From the NCBI GenBank assembly GCA_030272155.1, contig CP126191.1:6160501-6224500 (forward strand): DNA of 64,000 nt. The letters run 5' to 3'. The notes beneath the pieces are model-generated. The model was given only the letters and a program-made list of their open reading frames with translations, ran no database searches and was not told the origin of the DNA. This document shows positions 10,851 through 23,966 of this stretch, one piece after another. The translations under genes were made by a program, and so were the position numbers. The number at the start of each line of letters is the position of its first letter. The stretch's first letter is position 1. The stretch comes from Tetradesmus obliquus. Taxonomy: Eukaryota; Chlorophyta; Chlorophyceae; Sphaeropleales; Scenedesmaceae.

Positions 10851-11975
10851 GCCTCACCGCTGGGCCTCCTGCCAGGGTCCAGCACCACCACACACTACTG
10901 GAAACAAGTGCTAACCCACGTACTGCTGCTGCTGCTGCCGCCTCACCGCTGGGCCTTCTGTTTGGGTCCAGCGCCACCATGCGCGCCAGCAGCTCTAGTG
11001 CATCGTCAGCAGCGCCGGGGAACTGCTGCCGCAGCGGCAGCGGCGTGACCGGCTGGAACGGCACGTAGTTGGGCAGCGCCTCCACGCCTGGCGGCAGGAG
11101 AAGGACGGTGGGCAGCACATGCAGCTCCGTTTGTTCCGTCTCAAGCGCAGGTCTTGTTGGGGATGGCAGGACATGCACAAAAACAACGGGTACTCCACTG
11201 GGCAGCGATAATGGCATAAACCTTGACAACACAGCTGGCAAGGGTCGCAGCAATCGATAGTTGCCACTGTAAGTTTGCTGCTGCAGGCCTCACCTGGCCA
11301 GTTGTCTTTGGTGGGTGTGCCCAGTGCCTGGAAGATCTTGCCCAGCTGGTCTATGTCTGTCATTCCCGGCAGCCACGGCTTGCGCAGCAGCAGCTCTGCA
11401 CGCAGCAGCAGCAGCAGCAGCAGTCGCACGTGCAGCTCATTGCATGCTACGTGCTTACGGCAGCACGGACAGCAGCTGTTCTGCATGTGGCGGCTTAAGC
11501 AGCTATTCCCAGCAGCTTGGTTCATGGGGTTTGTCCTGAACAAGCCAGGGTGGCAAAGCAACAAAATGTCAGACACACCTGCAGCACACGGCTGCAAGCC
11601 CTCAGCTGGACAGACATGCTGGCATCAGCTGCATTGTGCAGCAGCAACAGCAGCAGCAGTCCCACCTGCAAAAACGCAGCCTGCAGCCCAGATGTCTATG
11701 GATGCGCCATATGATTGGCTGCCAAACAGCAGCTCAGGCGCCCGGTACCAGCGCGCAAACACCTGGCAGCAGCAGCCGGCAGCAGCAGCAGCAGCAGCAA
11801 TGGGTAAGGCCAGAGGTCTGAATGCAGCTCGCTGATACTGAAGTGGGCCGTACGAGGCATTGCAGCAAGCTTGCAAATGGGTGCAGCCAGTGCAGCGCTG
11901 CATGACACACACGCGCCAAAAGAGGGACACTGCGCTGCTCGCATGTGCTGTCTCGACATGTGCTGCTGCTGCTGT

Positions 11976-12009
<34 letters not shown>

Positions 12010-13514
12010 GCCAGAAGTTTCAACTGGCGCTGCTGGCTGCTCCACGGGCTGCGGTCCCCGCACCTGTGGCGTGAGCTGCCTGTCTGGGCTGCCGTAGATG
12101 CGCGCCAGGCCAAAGTCGGCCAGCTTGAAGGAGCCTGCAGGACAGCAGGTGGTAGGTCAGTGGCGGCAGTGGCATTGCAGGCATTGATTACTGGTCGGCT
12201 GGTGCTGTCAGGGCCACTGTAACGTGGAGTGGCACCCTCGCACAGGGAATAGGATGCTTCACAGCCTCCACCTGCAGTGCTGAGGTTTGCAGCAGTCTAC
12301 TGCCACTGTGTGCTGCATTGCTGCTGCTGCTGCTGCATGGCGACCACGGCAGATCCACCTTGGCCACACATGAGCAGGGCAGCAGCACGGCATACTTAGC
12401 GAGCCACACAGTGCCAGCTCAAGGCCAGCTGCCCTGATGCTGGCTGCCCAACATGATGCTGCTGCCGCCTCCCACCACTCACCGTCCCGCGAGATGAGCA
12501 TGTTGTTTGGCTTCACGTCCCTGTGCAGCACCCAGTGCGCGTGGCAGTCTGCCAGCGCCTTGAGCAGCATCTGCATGTAGGCCTTGACGTCACTTGGGGA
12601 CAGCAGCACGCCCTTGGCCTTGATCAGCGCCTCCAGGTCACTGTCCAGGAACTCCATCACCTGCAGCAGTGTTAAAAAATCAGAAGATTGGCATCAGCGG
12701 AAGGTAGCAAGCGCAGGCAGAAGATCTAGCGGGATGGGTGCAAGGCTGCTGAGCAGCACACAGACAGCAGTTGTGATTACTTGCTCGTTGCTATCATTGA
12801 AGCTGATATGCAGCTGATTGAAGCTGTCATGCAGCTGTTCTTTAGATGGGGGCCTGCTGCCGCCGCTGCTGATTTGCCGCAGGTGCTGCAGCCGCTGCCG
12901 TTGCTGCCGTTGCTGCCGCTGCAGCCGCTGCTGATGCTGCTGCTCCTTGCGCTGCGTGGCGCACCATGTTGACCTTGCGCTTGTGTGGGAACACGTCCAG
13001 CAGCTCCACCACGTACGGAGATTTGATCTCACGCAGCAGCTTGATCTCACGCAGCGATGTCACGTTGATACCCTGCGCATGGCCAGCAGCAGGCAGCAGC
13101 AGGCAGTGGGGCCAGCTGGCAACTGCAAAGCCTGTAGCAGCTGTTTGCAATCAACCCAAATAGCCTAACCACCTGCTGTTGCATCGGATTCAGCTTACTG
13201 ATGTCGCACTGAGGTTCAGAGTGACTGCAGCTGCTACTGGCATTGCCCCTTGCCACTGCTGCTGGTTCATGCCTTGCGGCATGAGGCAGGCGCTTGCCTC
13301 TTTTGAGCCTCCTACATCAATCTTCTTGATTGCCACAATCTTGCCAGTCTGCAACAGAAGCAGCGGCCAGCTATCGTAAGCGCGTGGCATCCAAGGTGCA
13401 GCAAACCATGCTGCTGCTGTGCTGCAGCTGCAGCCTGACCTCCTTGTGAGTGGCCTTGAAGACGCTGGCGAAGGTGCCACGACCCAACAAGACTCCCTTA
13501 TCGTAGTTATCCAT
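9999..13514 (-). CDS. CDKD: Cyclin-dependent kinase D (CDK7-type CDK-activating kinase)
   Basis: Ten exons on the minus strand: 13514-13440, 13348-13298, 13072-12965, 12660-12483, 12134-12064, 11762-11666, 11395-11294, 11087-10947, 10536-10436 and 10181-9999. The product has 368 residues and all phases agree. CDKD phosphorylates the T-loop of other CDKs and the RNA polymerase II tail within TFIIH. Seen: glycine loop [10 protein letters not shown], lysine in VAIKKI, the PSTAIRE-equivalent NVTSLREI, catalytic [22 protein letters not shown]-loop Thr near residue 159 (QLTPQ) before [14 protein letters not shown], and [11 protein letters not shown] with [15 protein letters not shown]. The C-terminal tail is short and basic, with SSKRAKLAG as a possible nuclear signal. 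The second intron must start with GC (GAG then GCAAGC), since the next exon is in phase only that way. The final exon is a best-phase choice. Confidence 0.93.
10727..10988 (-). repeat. Diverged copies of the exon-8 end inside the next CDKD intron
   Basis: The end of exon 8 with its donor (about 10938-10988) is repeated at about 10848-10900 and, more weakly, at about 10727-10780. The copies keep the part encoding LDP-x-RRPS, and the middle one keeps the donor sequence. Only the first copy fits the kinase reading frame. The middle copy could act as a cryptic 5' splice site. Confidence 0.75.
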
Positions 13515-14409
13515 TGGAGCCTAATTGCTGCCCCGCCAGGGGTTTCTTGGTGCCAGGAGGCCCCACGCGGGCCTCAAGCAGGCAACCCTGACCCTGTGCC
13601 TAGCAAACTGATGTGCTGAGGCATGGGCTCGGGAACGTGACAGCGACGTTTAAGTACAAAAACACAGTTGCTAGGTCGTTTCACAAGCAGCACTCTGTTG
13701 CCAGGTACAGCAGCAGCAGCAACAGCAGCAGCAGCAGTAGTACTTAATTTGTCAAGGCATCTACTGACAAACGTGTATTATTCTCATGTGATATTCACAA
13801 CTAGCACTTTTGACATTTTTACTTGCATCAAACGGTAAACATACGGTACAAACCAAAACACCAACCTGGTCTTGCTGAGCCCCAACCTGTTTGAAATGCT
13901 GGCGCCCTATCCACGCGTGAGAGCGTAGATCTGACACTTCGTTGCTGAAGTTTGCAACAGTTTGATTTGCGTAAAACATCTGCTATACATTTGTGTCGAC
14001 GTGCATGGCCCTGCTGGGCCTCGAGTGCAGCGCACTGTGCCTGCATTAACACCAGTGAATCAGCTAATCGTGTGTCAATACACCAAGAAAGTGTGGGATC
14101 GACGCACCCAGGCTCCTCATAGACTTAGCCTGGCTGCTTTGTTGCTGTTCGGACAGCAGGTGGAGCTGTCAATGAGGGAGCAGCAGCATCAAAACGCAAA
14201 GTGAGCAGCATAGCAACATGCAAGTTCTCATTACGCTATATTAGCCCTTTTTCATCACTCCTTAGGCTGTCTGTGGCCGGTGTTAGCAGTTGGTGTACTG
14301 CTTCTTCTTCTCATGCTGAGTTCTCACTGCTGCAGAACTGCTCCTTGCTGAAAGTCAGAGAATGGCTTGCCAGCACAGCAGTTGAGTCGTAGCAGCAGTC
14401 AACCGCACA
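13515..14409. other. Divergent intergenic region CDKD/ATXR3
   Basis: This region separates two start codons and should contain both promoters. It is relatively AT-rich between about 13740 and 14000. A CAG cluster lies at 13709-13738. I see no convincing TATA box, RNA gene or open frame. Confidence 0.5.
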
Positions 14410-15954
14410 ATGAGTGGAGACGCGGGTTCTTGGCAGCATCAGACATTGATGCCTGCTGGGCAAGTGCCAAGCTTCCTGCAGCTGTCATTCGACCCGCAGT
14501 TGCTGGCACGCCCAGCTGCTGCTCAGCCGCAGCAACAGCAGGTGAAGCAGCGGCAACAACCTCATCATCACCTTCAGCAGCAGCAGCAACAGCAATACAT
14601 AGGCGGTCAACTGCCCCCGCTGCCACCTCAGCCCACTAGGACAGCACCCCTCGCTGCTGCAGGCCAGCCACAGCAGCCGATAGGGCAGCAGCCATTAGGC
14701 AGCAACCTCGCCCAGCAGCAGCAGCAACTGGCTGCTGCTGCACTAGCTTATGCAGCAGCTGAGGCTGCTCAGCAGCAGTACAACAGTCAACAGCAGCAGC
14801 CATACAACGGGTATGATCCCCAGCAGTACGCTGCAGGTTATGGCGGCAGTGAGAACGGCGGCAGCTACGGCTACTATGCTGCAGGCGGCAGCAGAGGCGG
14901 CAGAGGTGGTGGCAGGGGCAGGGGCAGGGGGCGGCGTTCCACTAGCTCAGAGCCAGGCACAGGCTCAGAAGCAGAGGCAGATGACGAGCAGCAGCAGCTG
15001 CAGCAAGGGTGGCCCAAGCGCAGGAGGAAGGATGTGGCCCCGCTGGAGGCAGAGGCACGGCTGCTGCTGCTCGGCTTCCTATCAGCTGCAGTGCAGGATG
15101 CTGCCGTGCTGAACCAGTGCCTGCTGACAGCCATGAACCAAGAGGCACAGCAGCAGCAGCAGCAGCAGCAGGGTGCAGCAGCAGGGGATGATGAGGACGG
15201 CGAAGGCAGCAGCAGGATGAGTGCAGTGATGGCGTATCAGCTGGCGCAGAGCTTGGCGAGCAACCTGAGGGGCCGGCCACGGCTGTCTCTGCTGTGGCAG
15301 CTGGGCTTGGACTTCAGCCAAGCACGCAAGTGAGTGGCGTCACACGCAGCCAGCACGTGCCAGCAGCTTTTGCATGTGTGCTGCTGCAGCCTCGCCCACA
15401 ATGTGCATATGGGTAGCTGCAACACACACAGGCAGATGACCTAGTTGTACACGACTCTGCGACGCAGAGTCTGCGAGTCTGCGCATGCTTTGTGTTCATG
15501 CCTACCAACTCATAACTCCTGCCTGACTGATTGTTCTGCAGTTTGTTGGCTGCCGGCAGCTTGGTCAGCTTGGAGGATGTGCTGCAGGCCTGCGCAGCGG
15601 ACGGCAGCGCTGCGCTGGCTGGCTGTGATGATGCTGCTGCTGCTGGGCAGAGCAGGCAGCAGCTGGAGGCGCAGGTGGGCTGGCGGCTGTCTGTGGCTGC
15701 CTGAAGCACTCCGGCAGGCTTGCTGGTCACTCTATGTGAAGATGTACTGCTGTTATATATGCTGGTCGGTAATCAGCACAGACACACATGCCGTGCGGAG
15801 TTGGTGCCTGCTTGCTGGTGGCACATGGGCACAACCTGCACCGCCTTGACAGCAGCTGGTTGTGCGGTGCACAGCCACGCCAGCGTGCTGCCTGCTGCTG
15901 TGTTTGCTGCACTTGAAATTATGCCTACCTGTCGCACTCTATCATAATAGCAAG

Positions 15955-15989
<35 letters not shown>

Positions 15990-18900
15990 GTGGAGCTGCT
16001 GCTGGAGCTGCTGGCGGACAGTGCGGAGCAGCTGCTGGCTGAGGCGGGGCTCATCCCTGACACGCGCACGCACCTGTCCGGCAAGCCGCTGCCGCAGTGA
16101 GTGGGACCCGGCAGCAGCAGCAGGGAGCAGGGAACCATGCAGTCCAGCAGCAGACAGGGAATGAGCTAAAATACCTCAGCAGCAGCCGGCAGGGAGTCAT
16201 GCAGCTCAGCAGCAGCGGGTGCTGGTGCTGCAAAGCGCACTGTCAGCTTGTCTTTCAGCAGGGAGAGATGCCAGCTTTGTTTTACACTAGTAATTGCGAT
16301 GCATGCATTCGCCAGCCCGCACAGCACCAGGGTCATGTGCTGCAGAGTCTTGCTGGGCTGGCAGTGCTGCATGAGGCCCAACGCTCTCTGGCAGTCATGC
16401 GTCGCTTGCTCTGCTGCTGACCTGCGTGCCCTTTCTGCGTCTCCTCCCCTTCCTCCTCATGCAGCTGCATCACCGCCAACAAGGAGCCGTTTGCGCACAA
16501 GGCGTGGCGCAAGACGCCGTACGAGCCGCGGCCCTACGTGGAGCTGCGCGACTACGCCATCACCAGCAACGTGCCAGCAGAGGTGACGCGGGCTGGGCGG
16601 GCTGGCAGCTGGCTGGGCGGCTGGCTGGGCACCTGCAGGGTTGGGGGGTTGGGGGGCTTGTCTCGGTGGCGATCAGGAACAGGGCGGGGGTGTGAACAGC
16701 AGTGTTCAGCAGCACGGATGCATGTGTTGCGATCTTCAAAGCAACGTGCAGCAGCTGTCCTGGTTTTCCCTGTTCGGCTGTTCGGTTATAGAGCAAATAC
16801 GCATCGCACGTGCATTACTGTTAGTACACGCCGTATGCAGCCACCAGCCGCACACGCATGCGCTGCACCGCACACACACCTGGACTCATCAACTCGCCAT
16901 AACACAACACCGCTAGCTGCACCGCACTATCGCTGCCGCAGGCTCGCGCGCTGCGCTGGAAGCTGACCACGCGGCGCCGTGATGGCGCTGGTGACGGCTT
17001 CTGTGACAAGCACAGCGACCTGTCCCCGGAGCAGCTGGCGCAGCAGGAGCAGCACCTGGTGCAGCAGGTGGGTGGCGGGTGGTGGGCGGTGGGTGGTGGG
17101 CGGTGGGATGTATTAGAGAGAGGGAAGTTACGTGTGGGTGCTGGCACCATGTAATGTAATGCACCGTGTAATCTAATGCACCGTGCGGAGGGGTGCTGGC
17201 GGTGTGTGATGCAAGGCTGGGCGCTGGTTACTGGCGCAGCAGGTTTGCACAAGGGTTGATGCTGTACATGCAGCAAAGTGGCAGCAGCACAGAGCTGCGC
17301 GGCTGCAGGCAGCAGCGGCAGGGAATGCTGCGAACTTTGGCGCCGCGAGTTGCGTGAGCTCAACATCGGTGGCTGCACATCCAGCTGATGCCCCGCTGCA
17401 GCTGTCGGTTGATGCGTTCTTGCGTTAATGACCTACGCCACGCCATGCCGCTACGCATGCCTGGCACTGCTGCTGCTGCTGCTGCTGGCCAGGTGCTGCG
17501 CCGCGCCGCGCTGGTGAAGGGGCGTGACGTGCACGAGGTGGACTGCTGGGGCATGGACTGCTACACACGCCGCAACGTGTTTGATGCGGTCCTGGAGGCG
17601 GACGTGTTCAAGCACCTGCGGGGGGTGGGGCCCAGGGCCCTGGAGCCACATCAGCAGCAGCAGCAGCAGCAGCAGGATGGGCAGAGGCTTGAACAGCTGC
17701 AGCAGCAGCAGGAGCAGCAGCAGCACGGCAGTGAAGCGTCAGCAGGGGCTGACAGCATGCAGGCGATGAAGCAGGAGCATGATGCTCTCAGGGAGCTCAG
17801 CTTGCAGCCGCAACAGCAGCAGCAGCAGCAGGTAAAGCAGGAGCAAAAGCAGCAGGAGGCAGGGACCCCACCGCAACAGCTGTTGCAAGCTGCACAGGCC
17901 AGCAACAGCCAGGGGCTTGAGCAGCTGCAGCTGCAGCAGCAACAGCAGCCTGCCTCAGCCAGGCAGTCTCCTGATGTGCAGGTAGCTCCAGCTGCTGCCA
18001 GCAGTGTGCCTGGCAGCGGGGATGCTGTGGCTGGCGCTGCTGTTGCTGCTGACGGGGAGCGCAGCCGCTGCTCCAGCGAGGTAGGCGCTGCCGGGCAGCC
18101 TGTTGTGTATGTGCACAGCTTGCTGTTTAACTCGTTGCAGATGCATGCCAGGTATGTAAGTGTGTGCATGGCTGGCCGTGTTGTGTGCATGTGTGGCAGC
18201 TGCAGGGCGCAGCAGCTCAATAGGTCCAATGTACCTGCTATTGGCAATGCTTTCTTGTCACCCTTTCTCTATGCCTGAAGTGCCGTCTAATCTCTGTGTC
18301 GTGTTGTCTCGTGTCGTGTTGCGCGGGGCACGCACAGGTTGCTGCTGGCGGCTGTGCTGGCCAGCCATGCAGCATGGAGGCAGGCCTAGCCAGGCAGCAG
18401 CAGCAGCATTGCAGGAAGTACAGCCAGGCTGAGGAGGATGCGGTGCATGAGTGAGTGGCTGCGGCTGCGCTGGCAGGAGCTGGCTGCTGCATTGCTGCAT
18501 GATCTTGATGTGTCTTGAGCAGTGTATGGGCAACTGTGCATGCAGACACAGGCAGCAGCTAGGCAGCTTGCTCCCCCTTCACCATGCTGTAACCTGTTGT
18601 CATCGGCCCTCTGCTGTTCTTTCTGCCGCAGGTGGATTGACCGGGTGTTCCTGCCAGCCATCAACCAGGCAGGCACGGACGGCTGGGACATTGTGCGTGT
18701 GGCAAACGCCATCAAGGACAGGGCCCAGGCCAGCGGCGACGAGGTGCGGCCCATTTGCAACTGAACACACCTGCGTTTGGATGCTGGCTGCTGTATGCCA
18801 GCAGGCCAGCCTCACCAGCAGCATTGCAGCACAGCGCTTTGCAGGTGGCAATGTACCGTGGACTCCAAATTCATCACATCAGCTTCATCACATCACATGT

Positions 18901-21900
18901 TGGCTGATCACACTCGCATCGGCGTTTGCTGCTTCCCTGCGTGCACTGCGCATTGCCCAACATGCTGCAGACGAGTGCCGCTGCCGCGGAGGCTGTGCTG
19001 TGCCAGTGGGCGGCCAGCGGCTACCCCTGGTTCAGGCTGCACCCCAAGGGCCGCGGCGTGGTGGTGGCGCGCCAGGAGGGCGTGCCCGCCTTCACCTTTG
19101 TGGAGGAGTACTTTGGGCAGCTGCACACGGGTAAGGCTTCATGCGGGTTTAGGGCTTGGGTCGCTGCTGGCGAGATTGAGGTTCCCAAGCAGTGATGTCA
19201 ATCGCAACCTGCAGGAATCTTTATTTGCCCTCAACTCGCGCTCCCGCTTGCACTCACCAGCCTCTGACCATTGTTTATCGCGCTGTTGCGCTGCGCGGTG
19301 CGCTGCCGCGTCAGGCTGGCGCTGGTTTGAGATGCAGGACGCCATCAAGAAGATCACGCAGAAGGAGCTGCCGGACTTCTACAACATCCTGCTGGAGCGG
19401 CCTTGCGACGACCCTGACGGCTACGACGCGCTGTTTGTGGACGCCGCCTTCATGGGCGCCTTTGCGAGCCGCATGAGCCACAGCTGCACACCCAATTGCC
19501 AGGTGGGGCAGTGGCTTGTGCCTGGTGTGGTTGCATGTGCAGCACGCCCAAGTGCAGGGCGCATGGGAGCATTGCAGCCGTGTGGATGTGCAGTTGCCGT
19601 GCTGTGTGCAAGCGTGTACTGCTTGATTTCAGGCCACAATTCCATGCTGCATATTGCATGCACGGCCTGTTACATCAATCACCTACACTGGAAAATCAGG
19701 CACTGTCCTCACCGCGTGCCACCTTCCCTCCTTGTGCATTGCACCTGCCAGGCCATTGTGGTGAGCTGCGGCGGCAAGCTCACCGTGGCGCTGTACACCA
19801 TCCGCGCCGTGGCCCCTGGCGAGGAGCTGACCTTTGACTACAGCAGCGTCACTGAGAGCGAGGAGGAGTTCAAGCAGGCCTTCTGCATGTGCAGCACGCG
19901 CGCCTGCAGGGGCAGCTACCTCTACTACACAGGCAGCAAGGCATACATGCAGGTGGGCGGGTGCAGGCAGCAATGGGTACATGCGGGTGCATGGGTGCGG
20001 CTGCCTGCCCATGGCCAGGTGCTGCGCATGTCCAGAGTACTTGCATCCGGCTGCCTGGCAACATCTGATGGCCAGGTTTAGTGCATGAGTGTGTCAGCTG
20101 TTGCAAAATATTTCACCAGCTGGTGGCCGCCTGCTGCCTACTTAACGGCTTCACCACCATCTCAACTCACCTCGTTGCACGCCACAACTGTGTGCAACTC
20201 CCCTCCCCCGACCCCCCCCCCGCCGGCACCCCCCCACCCCCGCTCACTCCCCGCAGGTGATCGAGTCGCACCACACCTTCCTGGACCGCCAGGTGCTGCT
20301 GCTGCGCTGCTGCCTGGAGCCGCTCAACGCGGCCGACCAGCTGCGCCTGGCGCGCGCGGGGCTGCGCGGCTCCGCACTGGGCCGGCCTGACGTGGCCTGC
20401 AACCCCCAGGTGCCTGGCTGGCTGCAGAAGTGGGCCGCGCTCACGCTGGAGTTTGTGGAGCTGGAGCGGCAGCTGCTGCCAGGGGTGAGGCGGCGCTGCT
20501 GCGGGGTTTCATTACTGTTTACTTTCGAACCGAGTATGTTGATGGGGCACTGGGGGACCATGTCTTCTGTTGCATGAAATGGACAGCAGTATCCGACCCG
20601 CTACGTCTGTCTTTGCAGGATTTGCCGCTCACTTTCAGCTGAGCTGCTGACCACTGCCTGGCCTTGCCCCTCACCACCACCCCTGCCTCCCTGCCTCCCC
20701 CTACAGGAGCTGCAGGCGCTGCCGCCGCCCCTCACACAATCAGAGCCCGACTCCATTGCTGCAGCAGTCGGCGTGGAGCTCAACCGGCTGCAGAACATCG
20801 TCATCAGCCTGGACAAGGCCAAGTACTGCCTGGGCCAGCCAGGCCAGGCACGCGGCCCGCCGCTGCTGCTGATGAGTGATGCTGATGTGGCCGAGTACCT
20901 GTGGAACGGGGAGCGCAGTGTGGCGAGGCGGGCGGCACGCGCAGCGGCGGCAGCGATGCTGGCGCAGCAGGTGGGTGGGCTGCTGGCGCTGCGGCTGCTG
21001 CACTACTTTGCAGGCGATTGTGTGCTCGCCAAAGCAGCGCCAAACCATCCTGCTGCAGTGTCATGCTGCTGCCATGCATGTTGTGCACTAGGGGGCTTCT
21101 GTGCATCAGACTGAATGCCTCCTGCGCTCTGGCCGTGTGCTTGACGCTGTGGCTGGTGCAGGACGCTAGCCTGGTGATGGCGGCCGCCACTCCGTATGAC
21201 TTTGAGCGCGTAGCCGAGCAGCTGCAGGCCAGCCAGCCGCTGCTGGCGGCGCTGCTGGCCACCCTAGGCCAGGAGGTGGAGGGCGCGGCAGCAGCGCGGC
21301 AGGCGCTGATGCACGTGGTGTCACGGCTGCGGGAGATGGATGTGGCGCTGGGGGGCGGCCACACACGCGCAGCAGACGTGCTGCAGCTGTATGCTTGGAC
21401 ACAGGTGAGGATGCTTCGTGTGTGCAGCAAGCAGCATGCGCGCCTCATGCTGGGGCAGCAAATGAGCGGCATGTGTGGGGCTTGGTAGGCCGCGCTGACT
21501 GTACCATGCTGTTATTGCGTTGTGTGCCGCTTACAGCTGACCTTGTTGCTTTTCTGTGCAGACATTAGCCAACCTGTATAGAAGATGCCACTACACAACA
21601 TCGTGCGCCGCCGCTGCTGCATGCACAGGTGTGGTTTGCGGCCAACCGCGGCTACATCGCGTTCACCTCGCCGCCCGTGCAGCTGCACGAGGACATGATC
21701 AGCATGCACGGCGGCCTGGACAGCAGCCTGGAGAAGGCCAGCAAGGCAGCAGCAGGCGTGAGGCGCTCCAGCAGCGGCACAGCGCTGGCAGCAGCACGCC
21801 CCGGCAGCAGCACAGGAGCTGCTGCTGCTGCTGGCGGCGCTGCGCCTGAGGCAGCTGCTGCTGGTAATGCGGCTGCTGCTGGTGGTAGTGCTGCTGCGTC

Positions 21901-23929
21901 CAGCAGTTGTGCTGGGGCAGACAGTGATGCTGAGTATGACCCTGCACAGGACAGTAGTGATGACGGCGGCGGCGGCAGGGGTGGCGGGCGTGGCGGCGGG
22001 CGGGGGCGTGGCAGGGGCCGTGGGCGCTGGGGCGGGCGGGGTGGCGGCGCTGGCGGCAGCAGCAGTGGGCTGCTGGACAGCATCAACCCCAAGCTGCTGG
22101 AGAAGAGGTGCGCGGCAGTTGACACAGCAGTGCCTGCAGCGCAGCTGAGAGGCGCATGAGACTGCAGTTGATTGCGAGCAGTGCCTGTCTGCCGTTGCTG
22201 CATTCGCAGCTCACACGACAGGGGAGCTGTGGTGTAGGCCATATATGAAGGCTTTGTCTTGCAGAGCTAGCAGGCGTGCCTGATCACCGCGCCGCGTGCT
22301 ACATGCTATCTGCGCTGCCGTCGACCACCTCACCCTGCCCTGTGACATGCTGGCTTTAGGTACGGCGGGCACTACGTGTGGGGCCAGCTGAGCAGCTGGT
22401 ACAAGCAGACGGTGTACGACCCCAGCGTGAGCCTCAGCGCTGACAGGCGCGGCACGCTCAGCCTGCCAGACATCGAGAACTGCTACACAGCCAAGGAGCC
22501 TTACGACCTCAAGGTGAGAAGTACAGCAGCACAGCAGTACAGCAGTGCAGCAGTACGGCAGTCCAGCAGCACTAACCCGCTTGAGGGCGGTGGCAGGCAC
22601 TCGCAAGCTGATGGACAGCGGCACCAGCAGGCGCATGGACCATGGCAGTACTCGTCGGCAGCTGCGCAGCTGTGGCAGTGACTGCCCCTGCAAAGGATCA
22701 CCAGCCCCCAGCCAACAGTGCTGCAAGTTGATGCTGTTATGCACACGCAAGTGTCCAGCGCGCACGCCAGCTTGCATGCGCTCAATTTGCACGCCTTCCT
22801 GCAGGCCCCTGCTGCCTGCGGGTCAGGTGCAGGGCTCCCTCCCACCTCAATTGCGGCCCCATCTTTCACCCGCTGATGCATGCAATATCCATGTTTGTCA
22901 AGCATCTCACTTGCCGTGTCCCTGCCTGCCTGCTATTCCCATCCACAGGAGCGCAACAAGCTGCTGCGGCACATCGCGGAGCAGCCGGAGCGCTCCTGGG
23001 CGGGCAGCGCGTGGTCGTTCCGCAACGAGGCCAAGGTGTACGGCAGCCCCATGTTTGACGCGCTGTGGGCGGAGGCCATGGACGGCATCTGCAGGTGACA
23101 AGCCACGTGTATCTCAATCAGCAGTTTTCTGATCTTTGTTAATGCAGCTGCAGCCAGTCACAACTCGATGTATGTCACTTGAAGTTGAAGCCTTGAGTGG
23201 CATCTGCAGGCACCCCCAGCTGAATCCAGATCGCCAGCAGGGAAGCTATCAGACCTGTGTCTCTAATTAGTTGTACTACAACTAGTAGCCAAAGTCAACA
23301 CCGCTTTGTATCGTGCGCTGCAGGTACACCCCGCTAGAGCAGCTCACGGAGCAGCTGCGATCCGCGCCGCTGCCTGTGGTGGAGGGTGAGGTGCTGGGCG
23401 GCTCCGGCGTGGTGCAGCGGGCCCGCAGCGCATGGCGCAGCAGGGCCGGGGCAGAGGCCGGCGAAGACGGGCATGATGCCATGCAGCCAGACACCCCGGA
23501 GGATCCAGTGGCTGCTGCTGCGGCAGCAGCAGCGCGCGCAGCTGCACGCGCAGCAGCAGCAGCGAACAAGCGCGCAAAACAAGGCCCGCCGCCGCCGGTG
23601 GATCTCCTGCCGCTGCCGGAGGGTGTGCCTGAGAAGCTAGCGGTGGTGTGTAATGGCACGCCCGGGGTGCTGCTGCTGCGGCCGCAGCGGGTGCTGGTAG
23701 GTGAGCATGAGCTGGCTGCATCACGCTATGAGGACTTGTGTGGCAGGGGCGGCGCCAAGAAGTGGAAGAGCAGCGTGTGGGCTGTGGGGCCGGATGGCGG
23801 CGGCGAGTGCTGCATGGGAGACTGGCTGAATGTGCGAGGGCTGGATAAGCACGAGCTGGCCAAGCTGGCTGCCAACTATGCGGCTGTTGAGCAGCGGCGG
23901 CTGTGGGAGCAGCAGCACCCAGAGCAGGC

Positions 23930-23966
<37 letters not shown>

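Noticed and set aside
16613-16690. G-rich intron stretch as a second quadruplex
   Set aside because: There are only two or three clear G runs close together, which is too weak compared with 17068-17107.
18338-18415. Apparent in-frame stop in the ATXR3-like gene after the acceptor near 18338
   Set aside because: Using the acceptor at 18414 instead gives AG|G AAG TAC in phase and removes the stop. The earlier AG is simply inside the intron.
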